Positions 41,501 to 52,415 of a stretch of 64,000 nt of DNA are shown piece after piece. The stretch lies in NCBI GenBank assembly GCA_009746045.1, contig RPFO01000310.1, forward strand, positions 135,001-199,000. The letters run 5' to 3'. The notes under the pieces were generated by a model that saw only the letters and a list, made by a program, of their open reading frames with translations, was not told where the DNA came from and did not search any database. The DNA is from Mesostigma viride. Taxonomy: Eukaryota; Streptophyta; Mesostigmatophyceae; Mesostigmatales; Mesostigmataceae. The number at the start of each line of letters is the position of its first letter. The first letter of the stretch is position 1. Made by a program: the position numbers and the translations under genes.

Positions 41501-42097
41501 TTGACCGATTCCCAACTGGTTGAGGTGGGTGCTGAGAGAGTGGTAGAGGCTGTTCGCATGTCTCCCCCTCTCATGCTGGGTCCTTTGGATTTGTACAGGC
41601 CTTTTGACATGATGCTCTATGTGGACAGTTCTATGGATAGTAGGAAGGTCACAGAGGTCAGGGGCCGTGCAGCAGCATTAATATCCCTGGTGCAGGAACA
41701 GTCCTCTCTGGTCTGCTGGTACAGTCGGTTGCAGAACAGGGTAACTCCCAGCAGTGACATTGCTGAGTGCAGGGCAATCTGTGAAGGGCTTCATACTGCT
41801 CTTTACTTGAGGGAGCTATTTTACCAGCTATGTCAAGTGGCTTCCTGTCGGTTGCAGATGCACACACTGGTAAGAACTGACAGCATGGGCATGGTGCAGT
41901 TTGTGCACAGGCAGCTGGCCAGGAGCAGGGACCTTGATTATTTGTTGCTCAAGGAAATGTCTTGCTTAGCTAACATTGAACATGTGGCTGGCGTGGACAA
42001 CCCTGCAGATGCTCTCACCAAGCTGGAGGAGAAGGCTGAGCTGCAATACCCTTTGCTTCGTGGGCTCATGGCCTCCAAGGGGGGAGGGCCAGAGTAG
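38506..42097 (+). CDS. Pol of A1: integrase, retropepsin-like, RT, RNase H (one frameshift)
   Basis: Residues are counted from the ATG at 38512. The integrase has LHHIFGH and NCVC for the zinc site, D at about 195 (QVDIQHI), D at about 248 (QADLQFD) and E at about 280 (GQQGAVERSIREVK). The retropepsin-like domain has D531 in EVDTNSQVSI, the flap region PILGVPTTFSVVEGYQG and the closing AILGQNFL. The RT has VDFKRAFLKGD (D799) and LHGDDLHLL (D895, D896). A one-base shift near 41340 moves into the frame of RNase H (YVDSSMDS, SSDIAECRAI, RTDSMG, VDNPADALTK), which ends at 42097. ADALTK and IN-before-RT place it in the copia group. The protease position after integrase is not the copia norm. Pol makes the cDNA and integrates it. 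Confidence 0.88.
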
Positions 42098-43032
42098 ACC
42101 AAACAGCCTTGCTCTAGGTGGGAGGCATCCCAGTGGGCTGGGCAGCCACGTGGTGGCTGACAGCAGGTCCTTCAGAGTTCAGACACACTCTGCTGGACAG
42201 GGGTCAGGGTGGAGTCACTCCCCTGGCTGAGAATTTCGCCTGGCTCTGTCATGGAGCTGCAGAAGAGTCTTAAGGACTTTGTAATGGGCCTTGGGTCTTC
42301 ATGGAATGGACCCTGCAAGGGCAGCCCAAGTGTTGGCTCTAACAGGTTGCTGTACATTTGTATATATTCTCTGTAACCAACCTGTTGCATGCTAATAAAA
42401 TCCCTGGTTGTGTGACCATGTTGGACGTGGTTGCCAGGGGCCTCACTATGGGTTATACTCCTTTATAATAAAACATAATCTTGTTATTGTCATGTCTTGT
42501 TGTTTGTGATGCTCAGTTCCAGGAGCTGATCCAAACCTGGAGGATATGGGGTGGGGTTCGATTCCCCAGCTGACCTCAGCCTGGCATGTATGAATCCTGA
42601 GTGAGACTCAGTGAGGACATGGGCTCCCCATGTGTTGGCTAACATTTGTCAGGGCTCTCTCAGTCTTTGGAAGGATTTAAAAGATAAAGGAGGCTCCGTG
42701 GCGGGCGCCATATGAACGGGCGCCTGTGATAACTGGATGACCAGGAACTCACAATAGTACGTTCATGGACTCCTCTATCCAAACTCCTCTGACTAAGTGA
42801 AGACCTAACTTTAATCTACACCAGGTTCCCAAAGAAAGGGTTGGGATGTCATGTGGGTCAGAGGGCAACCTTTGAACCAATGAGCAGGCCTAGCTAATAT
42901 TTGGAGGCACCTCAGGTTCCAAAAGAAAAGGCAGGTCTGGTCTCTGGGAGGGATCAGATGTCTGAAGGCTTGTGGGGACAGTGGCTGATAGGTTCTCAGG
43001 CTGGTCCAAGCTCCAAAACAAGAAAGGGTTGG
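42098..43032 (+). other. 3' untranslated region of A1
   Basis: 935 bp without coding, homologous to 52416-53426 of A2 (shared AACCTGTTGC, AATAAA near 42393 and 42465, GGGCGCC..GAACGGGCGCC near 42700). It ends in the purine tract ACAAGAAAGGGTTGG directly before the LTR, a candidate polypurine tract. Confidence 0.7.
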
Positions 43033-43686
43033 AGTTAGCATATTGGGGCACCAATGTGCTAGATGGATGCAGGTTGAGGAGACCTTTCCAACGCCGTGTC
43101 AACCGCCTAGAACAGACAAGGGACTAGAAAGTTATCAAGTCCCGAAGTACTGCCGACCGGTGGGCGAGGGCGGTGCACACTCAGGGCATAGTGGACAGGA
43201 CACGTGGCAGGCCGTGCCTGCACAGGCTTAGCCTGGACTCTCACGTGACTGGGACACAGTGTACTGAGGGCTCAACGGTACTGTGGCTAGTAGAAGCCAG
43301 TAACCAGCCAGCAGGTCTGCAAGGATGTAAGTCCTTGCAGGACTGTGGCAGGTCCTGTGCTGTCCTAGACACAGGATAGCCAGAGATTCCTGTATGCTGC
43401 CTGCAACGAGGATGCAAGGCAGCGATACGAGGCTCTGGCAATGTAGCGTTGCCCAGCGTTGCTCATGACCGAGGAACAAGGATGGAACGAGGTTGCATAT
43501 AGCTCGAGGCTCAACGAGGCAACGAGCGTCTTCACACACGAACCTTGGTCGTCACGACGAGTGGCGAGCCTATCGAGGGTCGTAGGCCTGGTGTGAGGAT
43601 AAAGGTTGCTAGCCAGCAGCCTAGGGTCATTCCAGCCGGCAAGGACCAGGAGCTCACAAGCTCTGCTGACGAGTTGCTGCGCAAAT
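43033..43686 (+). repeat. 3' LTR of A1 (654 bp)
   Basis: Near-identical to 33944-34595. Differences seen: one G/T and one T/A substitution, a 3-bp gap and a 5-bp insertion (GTTGC). Followed by the target duplication CTTAT. Confidence 0.92.
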
Positions 43687-43691
43687 CTTAT

Positions 43692-44522
43692 TGCTTGCAG
43701 ATCGGCCACCCGTTGATCGCAACTTTGCGCAATTCGTCGACGACCAGGTCGAGGATTGGGAGCGCATTTTGCAACACGTCCGGACCATCGTCGTTCCGGC
43801 ACACCGGAGCGCCGACGACATTGAGCAAGAGCTGCACGGTCTGGTCGGAATACAGACTGTGATCACAACATTAGTCGACCGGGTGCGTGCGGAGTTGGTG
43901 GCCAGGCGAGAAGGAGCTGCGGAGCCAGCTGGTGCGGTGCGACGAGATTCGTGCAGGCAGCGGTAGGTGTGGGCGCGCAACGTGCGTTCACAGGCGCAAT
44001 TGGCGACGAGGGATTTGCAGCGGGACCAGTTCGACGTGAGCGACGAGGGGCGGAGCGCTACAGGCGGCTAGCAGATATCCGGAGGCGGCTGAGGAAGCCA
44101 TCGCTGGAGTTCAGCTTGCGACGCGGGTCGACAGGGTAGTCGACAGGAATCCGGAGCGGAGGAGAGTTCCTTTTCAGGATTTGCCCCAACCTCTTCGCGT
44201 TCGAGTGACGCAGTGGGAGGAGTTTGCCTCTCGGGGTTACGACAGTGACCTTGAGGTGGGCGCTGTGGGGGTCGCTGATCTAAGCGACGAGGAGCTTGGC
44301 GACCGCGAGGTGCCAAGGTATAACCCCCGGGGTGGTAACGACGGGTTATCGCCTGTTTACTACGCCAATGGGGACGACGCTGTCATCGCGAGCCGACAGC
44401 GGGCTGACGACGGTGCTGCTGGCAGCAGGGTGCCAGAGCTCATCAGTGTTAGCGACAGCGACAGCGACAGCGACAAGGAAAACCAGGTGGCGCCCGCGGG
44501 TGACCGTGGTGGGCTTGACTAA
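43692..44522 (+). pseudogene. ORF1-position reading frame of element D (frameshifted)
   Basis: Lies between the D leader and gag, the same place as ORF1 in A1/A2. Three overlapping coding-like segments: 43692-43966 (RPPVDRNFAQFVDDQVEDWE, helical), 43951-44139 (RRERRGAERYRRLADIRRRL, basic) and 44181-44522 (RVRVTQWEEFASRGYDSDLE, ending in an acidic Ser/Asp run and DKENQ). An acidic C-terminus is shared with A2 ORF1, but direct similarity is weak by eye. Function unknown. Confidence 0.45.
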
Positions 44523-44624
44523 GTGGTAACACTTGTCATCTTCCTTCTTGTTCAGCAGCGTATATTGCTTGAATTGCTGTTTGGCCGCTTGGCTGATCTG
44601 TAGCAGACCTGAACAAGACCCATC

Positions 44625-45581
44625 ATGAGCGAGGGAGCATCCGACCAACGAGGGCGCGGGGTCGGCTTTGAGCGGCGCGGCGCTGATATGGATGGACGCG
44701 GTGGACGAGGTGGAGGCCAGGCACTAGGGGACCAGGCTGGTCCAGAGGATGATCAGAGTCAGGGGTCTCAAGGCGCTCAGAACGCGCCAGCAGCAGGCCA
44801 AGCAGCGCCTAGGCGGCCGACCGTAGCCGAGGGGTACGCGGCCGGTGCTGAGCCGATTTCAGTCCATCAAAGACAATTGGCAGCCCAGAGACGCTGAGAG
44901 GATGCTGGAGGACATGAACTTGTACACGGACATCTACACCGGTGACAAGCTTCGCATTCTGGCGTCTAGTGCCTACATACGGCAGTCGGCAAGGCGGCTG
45001 TTCAAGTTCGTCCGGGAGCGACATTCAGCGGGGGATACATGGGCCGCGTTCATGGCGCGCCTCAGGGTGTTCCTAAGTGATAAGAGGACCATAGATGGTT
45101 CTCACTTGAAGCAGGAGTACCTGGACTACAAGCCCATCAAGGGGCAGTTGGTGGTCCACGCATTTGAACACTTCTGCAAGCTGAGGGAGGACGCTATGGC
45201 CAAAGGATTCTTCTGCGCAGACAGAATGGCCATGGGTGACTTTCTCAAGTCGCTGCAGCTGGATCCTATCACGATGGACAACGTGTCCATCCACATGCGC
45301 CAAGTCCATGGCTGGGCTGCCATGACAGACCAGCTGTATGAGTGCTTCAGCGGCAAGTATGTAGGCGGAAAGCGCCCACATCAAGGGGACGATGAGGCAG
45401 CTGAGCCTGCAGTCAAGTCCATGAGGGGATCGGGCCACGGGGGTCCAGCGTCCTCGAGAGGGCCTGAGACCTCTTCAAGGGGTCGAGGAAGGTCCAGGAG
45501 GGGGCGTGGCAGAATGGCTGGACGGGGGACACCTCCAAAGTCGGGACCTCCACAGTCCCACTTTGACTTCAAGAGGGTGGG
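44625..45581 (+). CDS. Gag of element D, 5' part (cut by A2)
   Basis: The ATG at 44625 (MSEGASDQRGRGVGFERR) opens a Gly/Arg/Gln-rich N-terminus. A frameshift near 44840 leads into the capsid-like core: RFQSIKDNWQPRDAERMLED, AYIRQSARRLFKFVRERHSA, DRMAMGDFLKSLQLDPITMD. An RG-rich tail (GRGRSRRGRGRMAGRG) follows, and then A2 interrupts at 45582. The core is analogous to the A gag core (WxxF..L..FxxDRMxxxDFL) but clearly a different family. The knuckle part lies beyond A2 at 54076-54287. Confidence 0.75.
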
Positions 45582-46224
45582 AGTTAGCATTTTGGGCAAC
45601 CAATATGCTAAGTGGATACAGTTTGGAAAGACCTTTCCAACGCCGTGCTGACCGCCTGAAACAGACAAGGGACGAGAAAGATATCAAGTCCCGAAGTCCT
45701 AGCCATCCGTGGCCGACTTGGGTGCAGTCCTCTGGTATAGTGGACAGGACACGTGGCAGGCCGGGCCTGCACAGGCTTAGCCTGATTATCACGTGACTGT
45801 GGTCCACGTAGATCAGAGGAGCAGCAGCCTGTGACTGGTGGAATACTGGAGCTGGCACAGGTCTGCAAGGATACTAGGCCTTGCAGGCTTGTGACAGGTC
45901 CTGTACTTCCTAGGTTGCAGAGTCTAGGCAAATCCAGTTCGTCCTGGCTCTGCACTGATGCCAGTGGACGTTGAGGATTTGCTTGCACGCCTGCACGTGC
46001 CTCGTCACGCCGATGGGAACGAGGAACAACGCAAAGGATATAGCTTGGTCATGGGGGTGACCAGCTATCTCGGAAAGCACGAACCGTGGGTGCCACCTTG
46101 GTCGTGGAAGTGCCCATTGTGGTCGTGGCCTGGTGAACAGATTTAAGGTTGCTGCCTTGCAACATTGGCTAAGACGCGCTGTGAAAGATCAAGAGCTCAC
46201 ATACGTTGGGAGCTCTTTCTAACT
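45582..46224 (+). repeat. 5' LTR of A2 (643 bp)
   Basis: Starts AGTTAGCATTTTGGGC and ends TTTCTAACT, so the termini are inverted AGTTAG/CTAACT. Followed by CGTATTATTG, as after the A1 LTR. Confidence 0.93.
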
Positions 46225-46249
46225 CGTATTATTGTCTCCTTACTTCTTC

Positions 46250-47437
46250 ATGTCCAACGTGCCGAGGGAACAGGCCATTGAGCCTTCGCAAAGCCAGAGC
46301 TCGCAGCCGCAGCTTCGGGTAGGAGCCCCGGAGCGATCACGACCTTTTCATCCCTACGCTCATCCGAGCACCGCATCAACCTTCGTCCAGGCGGCGTACC
46401 TGGCAAGGGGGCTGGCGAAGAAAGGTTGGGTAGCAGTTTGCGGAACTGCAGCAGGGCCGGCGGCGAGCGACCCCATTGTGATGCAGATTGAGGCTTCGAC
46501 AGCTCCCGGCGAATTGTCGCGAGAGGCCGTCGAAAAGTTTGTGTCAATACGGGACGAGCTGTCCTCGACCATTTACGGTCTGGAGGTGGCTCACCAGGGC
46601 GGGCACGTGACCGTGTCGCAGCTGGATTTGGCGCGGGAGGCACTGGGCCAGATCGTGGCCATTGGACTGGGAGCAGCGCGACTGTTCAACCATCAGGTGG
46701 CAACGTCTGTGCTGGGCGCGGGAGTTGAAGTCCCGGACGTGATCAGGCAAGCGCAGGCGCGCGAAGTCGACAACCCCTGGTCGTCGGCAGAGGTGGTTTC
46801 ACAAACGTGCGAACACCTCGTGAACATTCTTTTGCAGGAGTCACGGGGTAACGCAGACCGGTGGGTGATAACCACACGACCATTTGGGATTTGGTCAACA
46901 CTCGACACACCGCGGGCGGCGGAACCAGACGCACACGATCCAGTGGTCGAGGTCATCACGGGTCGGGAGGTAACGCCAGAAGACTTCCATTACCAATTCG
47001 TTGATCAGCCAGAGGGGATCATCGAACGTTCATCTCAGCAGATAGATCAAGGCGACGGTACCACAGAAGGGTACGCTGCACGACGTCGTGCTGAGCTGCA
47101 CGTCCCGCAAGAGCCCGAACACGACTACGGTGGTCGTGGGGCTTGCAACGACAAGCGGGGTGGTGGAACGCGGTGGGTGAGGAACCTTGAGTGGGATCGC
47201 TCGAGTGGGAGCGAGCCCCGGATCCCAGTGGAGAAGTCTGCAGACGGGCGACCCGTTAGCAGAGTGTTTGGACCCTACGCCGACGGGGAGGACGCCGCTG
47301 GCAGCGACGAGGAGCGGCCAGAGACGCCCATCGCAGCCACTGCTCAAGAGCGAGAGCTGGAGGCAGCGAACCAAGCAGGTGCTGAGTCAGTAGCTGGGAC
47401 GGTGCCCACGGCATCCCCCAGCGACGCCAGTGCTTGA
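46250..47437 (+). CDS. ORF1 of A2: intact extra protein upstream of gag (395 aa)
   Basis: The ATG at 46250 lies 26 bp after the LTR (MSNVPREQAIEPSQSQSSQP). A disordered Ser/Gln-rich start is followed by a globular region: TFVQAAYLARGLAKKGWVAV, DLAREALGQIVAIGLGAARL, NPWSSAEVVSQTCEHLVNIL, QESRGNADRWVITTRPFGIW, EDFHYQFVDQPEGIIERSSQ. The tail is acidic (DGEDAAGSDEERPETP). No known domain, zinc knuckle or catalytic triad is recognised. It is conserved with the A1 copy across its length, including through changes at synonymous positions, which argues for selection on the protein. Ordinary copia elements lack it. It could be a second structural protein, a chaperone or a silencing-suppressor-type accessory; all are guesses. 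Confidence 0.8.
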   Translation: MSNVPREQAIEPSQSQSSQPQLRVGAPERSRPFHPYAHPSTASTFVQAAYLARGLAKKGWVAVCGTAAGPAASDPIVMQIEASTAPGELSREAVEKFVSIRDELSSTIYGLEVAHQGGHVTVSQLDLAREALGQIVAIGLGAARLFNHQVATSVLGAGVEVPDVIRQAQAREVDNPWSSAEVVSQTCEHLVNILLQESRGNADRWVITTRPFGIWSTLDTPRAAEPDAHDPVVEVITGREVTPEDFHYQFVDQPEGIIERSSQQIDQGDGTTEGYAARRRAELHVPQEPEHDYGGRGACNDKRGGGTRWVRNLEWDRSSGSEPRIPVEKSADGRPVSRVFGPYADGEDAAGSDEERPETPIAATAQERELEAANQAGAESVAGTVPTASPSDASA

Positions 47438-47489
47438 GTCAGTTCTTCCTTTTCCTTCGCCTTTATTGTTGTGTCCCCACTTGTATATA

Positions 47490-48843
47490 ATGCCTCGTGG
47501 CAAACCGGGCGACGGCGACAAGGGCGAGGAGGGGGCACCGGCTGGAGAGAGCCAGGAGCCTGGGAAGGGCAAGGAGGCGCTGGTGGGAGAGGCGATCCCA
47601 GCCAGCGACGGCGATGGGGGAAAGCGACCAGGGAGCAAGAGGCGACACGAAGACTCGGTGGAGGAGGCGCGCAAGGCGCGGGCGCTGGGGGCATCTGATG
47701 CAATAACGGTGGCGAATGGGCAACCTGCCGTGGAGAAGCGTAAGAGGGACCCCTCTGCTGACGGCAATGGTAAGAGGCCTCATGTGGATGTGCTCTCCCC
47801 TGTGCCTGCTGGACCAAGTGGTGCTGTTGTTGTGACACCCGCTGTGGTGGAGCCAGTGAAGGCGCTGCCAGGGTCGAGACCTCACATGAGTGCTGTCACT
47901 GTTATGAATGGACAAAAGCCTCTTAACCCACCACTAGCACAGGAAGCTTTGGACAAGTGGCTAGAGGACATGGAGCTTGTTGTGTTCTCCGTGGACCCCA
48001 CTGTCAACCTAGTGCAAGTGTTTCACTCGTCCACGTGCAACAGGGACTCGTCAGAGCGTGTCAGGGAGAAGGCTAGGACTGCTGTCAAGGATAAGCTAAC
48101 CTGGGCACAGTTCCTGGAAGGGTTGAGGGAGAGTTCTCTGACAAGGTTCTCAACCTCACCAACTACTACAAGCACCAGTATGACACCTTTGAGATAGTGG
48201 GCCCTGTGGCAGAGGAATGGGCTAGGCTCAACCGTATCAGGGACAAGGGGGCCAAGTATGGCTTCCTGGTCACAGATAGGGCCTTGGCAGACTATTTCCT
48301 GGACCGTATGGGTTTGAGTGTGGATGGGAGGAACGGTGCCCGCATGTTTCTTAACCAGACTGATGGCTCCTTGCGTGCTCTGGAGCTTGTAATCCTCAGC
48401 ATAAGGAAGCCAGAACCTGCCTGCAAGGCTATCCAGTCCCATGGCAGCAATGCCACCTCCGCTGTGCAGGGCCAAGGTGATGTCCCCGGGTACCCAGCCC
48501 GTGATGGGGCAAGGCCCAACAAGCGTAAGCGCTTCAGGCGCCAGAGGCAGGGGCTCAGGGTGGCAAGGGTGCAGGTCCCCAAGGAGGGGTTGGGGGCCAG
48601 CAAGCTGGTGGTCAGCAGGGTAAGGGTGGCCAAGGGCAAGGCAAGGGCCAAGCTCAAGGCAACCAGGGCAAGCAGGGTGGGCAGCCTCAGGGAGGCCAGG
48701 GGAAGCCTGGCAAGGGTGGGGCTGGGTCTGGGAAGAAGGGTGGAGCATGTTTTGTGTGTGGCAAGGAAGGTCACTGGCGTCGTGAGTGTCCTGACAGGAA
48801 GGCCAAGCCTGCTGGGGCAGGAGGCCAGTCTGGGCAGCAGTGA
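47490..48843 (+). pseudogene. Gag of A2 (two frameshifts) with CCHC knuckle
   Basis: Starts MPRGKPGDGDKGEEG, with the core LDKWLEDMELVVFSVDPTVN. Compared with A1, one base is missing near 48131 (where A1 reads EGLRQEFSDKV), and the reading resumes in another frame (ADYFLDRMGLSVDGRN). A second shift near 48545 brings in the Gly/Gln-rich tail and the knuckle CFVCGKEGHWRREC (48748-48789). The frame then ends at the TGA at 48841-48843. Confidence 0.8.
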
Positions 48844-48850
48844 CTAGCTA
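48841..48850 (+). promoter_or_regulatory. Candidate UGA-CUAG readthrough site in A2
   Basis: TGA CTA G joins gag and pol in the same frame. UGA followed by CUA is the best-known context for efficient stop-codon readthrough in eukaryotes and some RNA viruses. No ATG follows near the pol start in A2, so reinitiation is less likely. Confidence 0.55.
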
Positions 48851-51800
48851 CATCATCCCCTGTAAATAGTCAATCACCCCTTGGGGAAGGTGTGCTGGAT
48901 GTACATAAGGACGGGGGTGTGCCCCTTGTGCAGCACCAAGGGTGTAAAGATGTTGTTCTTCCACTGGATTGCAATAACAATGCTGCAGCTGAATTCCCTA
49001 TGCCTCATGCAGGTGGTGGGTCTCCAGCAGGTGCTGGCCTGGAGGGCCAAGGGACCTTGCTGGAAGGGCCTGGAGCGGTCCAGGGTGCAGGACCTGACTT
49101 GGGGCGTCAGGACGGCCTGCAGGGAAGCCCTGGAACCTCAGGAGTGGATCATGTGTCCCCACACACGGTTCAGACGTCTCGCCAGGTCAGTACTGACAGA
49201 GTGCTGAGCTATGCTGAGGCTGGCCATAGATTGCATCATATGTTTGGGCATTCTGGGCAGGCAGCAATGTTTGCTTGGAAGCTAGGTAGGGAGCCTTTGT
49301 GGGAGGCTTGCCAGGCTGCTGCTGAGAACTGTGGTTGCCAGGAGAATGCTGTTCACCCACCTCAGTCCCATGCTAGGGAGCCTGCTAGGGAGCGTGGCGA
49401 CATCCAGATGGATATCCAGCATATCAGGGGCTTGTATATATTGGTGGGGGTGGACAGGTTCAGCAGATACAGGCTGATAGACGTTCTGCCTGGTATGCAG
49501 GAGCACCACTTGTTGTTGGGTATGAAGGCCCTGATCCCAGGCTTTGGGGTGTGCAAGAGTGTGCAGGCAGACTTGCAGTTTGACTGTTTGCTCAAGCATC
49601 AGGACCAGCTGCCTTGTAAGCTGGTAGTAGTCCCCAGGGAGAGTCATGGGCAGCAAGGGGCTGTAGAGAGATCCATACGTGAAGTGAAGACAGTGGTGCT
49701 AGCAGCAGAGTCAGTGCCACTTGTGGCATCTGCCTTAGAGAGGGCAGCCTGGTGTAAGGGGATAGAAGAGCAGCTGAACCACAGGGTTAACTATTACTTT
49801 GATGGTGTGGCTGTCTCTCCCCTGGCCCTGCAGTATAGCTTGTTGCCTGAGAACGTGGTGCAGGCCAGTCTTAGGAAGGCAGATAGGTTATTTGCCCAGC
49901 TGAGACGTAAGGACAAGAACTGGAATGTGCTGAGGCCTCAGGTGGGGCTGAAGGTCAGGATGTGGAAGGAACCATCTATTCCAGGCAAGCGGGGGAAGTG
50001 GCAGGATGGGGTTGTCACTCGTGTGGAGGAAGCTAACAGATCTTGCCTGGTGGCTTTGGAAAAGGATCCAAGGCACGTGTACAGGTTGTCCTGGGCTCAT
50101 GTCAAGGAAAGAAGGCCACATGCAATCTGGCCTGCAGACGGGCCAGGCCCTCCCAGCTGGGTTGAGGAGCCAGGCCAGAGCCAGGCAGCAGCAGCTAACA
50201 ATCCTCTGGTGGTGGATGATGGTCTGTCCCTGCTGGAAGATGACGAGCAGGAGGAGGCTGCTGAAGCAACTGTCACAAGGCCAGAGGGGACGGGGCAGCC
50301 ACCTAAGGCCCGGGGGCCTCTCATGGCGGACGTCATCCGAGCACTCATGCGCAGCAAACATGATCCCAAGGTATCCAAGCTCACGGGGTGGGGGTCGTGC
50401 TGGGCAGCTACAATGGAGGTAGATACCAACTCACAGGTGTCTGTCATCAGGGAAGAGGATGCTGTAGGCTTACAGATGTCCCATCCCAGTTGCCTTGCTG
50501 TGTCTGATTTCTCAGGAAAGGTGTCCATGAAGATCCTTGGGGAAGTGAGTGTGCCTATCTTAGGGGTGCCCACCACGTTCTGTGTGGTAGAGGGCTATCA
50601 GGGGCCTGCCATTCTGGGTCAGAACTTCTTGTGCATGCCAGGGGTTACTTTGACCTCTGATGAGTTGGCACTAGAAGGCAGGGGCAGCCTCCCCCTTGAA
50701 AGATATCACTATTCCCAGGGTCTTGCAGTGGCGGTCAAGGCTGTTAGGAGTCAGCCAGCTGAGGGTCCTCAAGGTCAGGAGCCCATAGCTGAGGACCTGT
50801 TGATAATCCCAACCACCTTTGATCCACGGCAGTTAGGGGTAAACAGGTACCAGATAGCTGCTCACAGTCCTATTCCCTGGCGCCAGCTAGTCGAGATGAT
50901 GCAGAGCCCCAAGATGGCTAAGGCATGGACTCTTGGCTTTGTTGCTTCTGGGCATGAGTGGATAGTTTCCAACTGTGCAGAACCTGTGGATGAGCTGCCA
51001 GAAGTTCACCAGCTGCTCAGATTGATGTTTGTCCTCAAGCTCAAGGAGGTAGATGGTGTCCAGGTGCCACATGTCAGACCAGTTGTAACCGAGTATCATG
51101 GCACTGGCCAGTTGTTAGATGAGGAGCTCTATACTCCAGGGATGCTGCATGACACGTGGAGGATTCTGCTGTGTATATTTCTGTCTTTTCTGGTTAAGGG
51201 TGTGCCCTATAGCTCTGTGCTGATTGATTTCAAGAGGGCTTTTCTCAAGGGTGACCAAGATCAGGCTAGGCAGACTTGGAGAGATATCCCTCCTTTCTTT
51301 GTGACTGTACCTGCTGTATGGAGAGCAGAGATAAAGGCCAGGTACCTGAGAATTCTGAAAGGGTTGGAAGGTCTCAGGTCCAGTCCCATTATCTGGAGAA
51401 AGAGCCTAGAGAAATTCTTGAAGAATACTTGTGGGTTTTCTGTGTCTCCAGTGGATCCCTGTTTGTTCCAAGGGTCCCACAATGGCCTTCCTGTCTTTGC
51501 CTCACTGCATGGTGATGACCTGCATCTCATAGGTCCACCAGACTGGGTTGAGGCTGTCTTGGCTAAGATCCAGAAGCGGTTTGAGCTGGGTAAGATACAG
51601 CACATGGTGGAGAATGAGCCTATGGTCTTCTGTGGCATGCAGGCTACGTTGTTCCAAGCCAAGGGCTCGTGGTTCATCAGGATGGAGGGTGGTAAGGACT
51701 ACCCACAGCAGATTGTAGATGCATTGCAGGAGCCCATCACGCAGGCTAGGTGTGCTACCATCAGGGGCATGCTGGCATGGCTTGCAAGTATATGTGCCCC

Positions 51801-52415
51801 TGACTTGCTGGTTTGAGTCGACTTACTGATTCCCAGCTGGTTGAGGTGGGTGCTGAGAGTGTGGTGCAGGCTGTCATGATGTCTCCCCCTCTCATACTGG
51901 GTCCTGTGGATTTGTACAAGCCCCTTGACATGGTTCTCTATGTGGACAGTTCTATGGATAATAGGAAGGTCACAGAGGTCAGGGGCAGGGCAGCAGCATT
52001 AGTTACCCTGGAGCAAGATCACACCTCACTTGTTACCTGGTACAGTCGGTTGCAGAACAGGGTTACACCCAGCAGTGATATTGCTGAGTGCAGGGCAATC
52101 TGTGAAGGGCTGCATACTGCTCTTTACTTGAGGGAGCTCTTCTACCAGCTATGTCAAGTGGCTTCCTGTAGGTTGCAGCTGCACACACTGGTGAGGACTG
52201 ATAGCATGGGCATGGTGCAATTTGTGCACAGGCAGCTGGCCAGGAGCAGGGACCTTGACTACTTGTTGCTCAAGGAGATGTCCTACCTAGCTCACATTGA
52301 ACATGTGCCTGGTGTGGACAACCCTGCAGATGCCCTCACCAAGCTGGAGGAGAAGGCGGAGAGGCAGTACCCCCTGCTCCGTGGGCTCATGGACCCCTTA
52401 CACGGGCGGCCATAG
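48844..52415 (+). CDS. Pol of A2: integrase, retropepsin-like, RT, RNase H (one frameshift)
   Basis: Colinear with A1 pol. The integrase has LHHMFGH..NCGC, QMDIQHI, QADLQFD and GQQGAVERSIREVK. The retropepsin-like domain has EVDTNSQVSV, PILGVPTTFCVVEGYQG and AILGQNFL. The RT has IDFKRAFLKGD and LHGDDLHLI. A one-base deletion near 51810 (ICAPDLLV then stop) shifts the frame to 51813-52415, which carries RNase H (YVDSSMDN, SSDIAECRAI, RTDSMG, VDNPADALTK). No ATG follows the gag TGA, so expression by readthrough is inferred. All catalytic residues of IN, RT and RH seen in A1 are kept. Confidence 0.88.

Larger units (their letters stand above)
33944..43686 (+). mobile_element. Copia-like LTR retrotransposon A1 (9743 bp)
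   Basis: Bounded by LTRs 33944-34595 and 43033-43686 and by a perfect 5-bp target duplication CTTAT (33939-33943 and 43687-43691). Internal order: ORF1 (interrupted by a TTAA element), gag with CCHC, in-frame TGA, pol with integrase, retropepsin-like domain, RT and RNase H, then a 0.9-kb 3' untranslated region and a purine tract before the 3' LTR. The LTRs differ by only about two substitutions and two small indels, so insertion was recent. ORF1 and pol nevertheless carry frameshifts. It is inserted in D in the same orientation. Confidence 0.92.
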
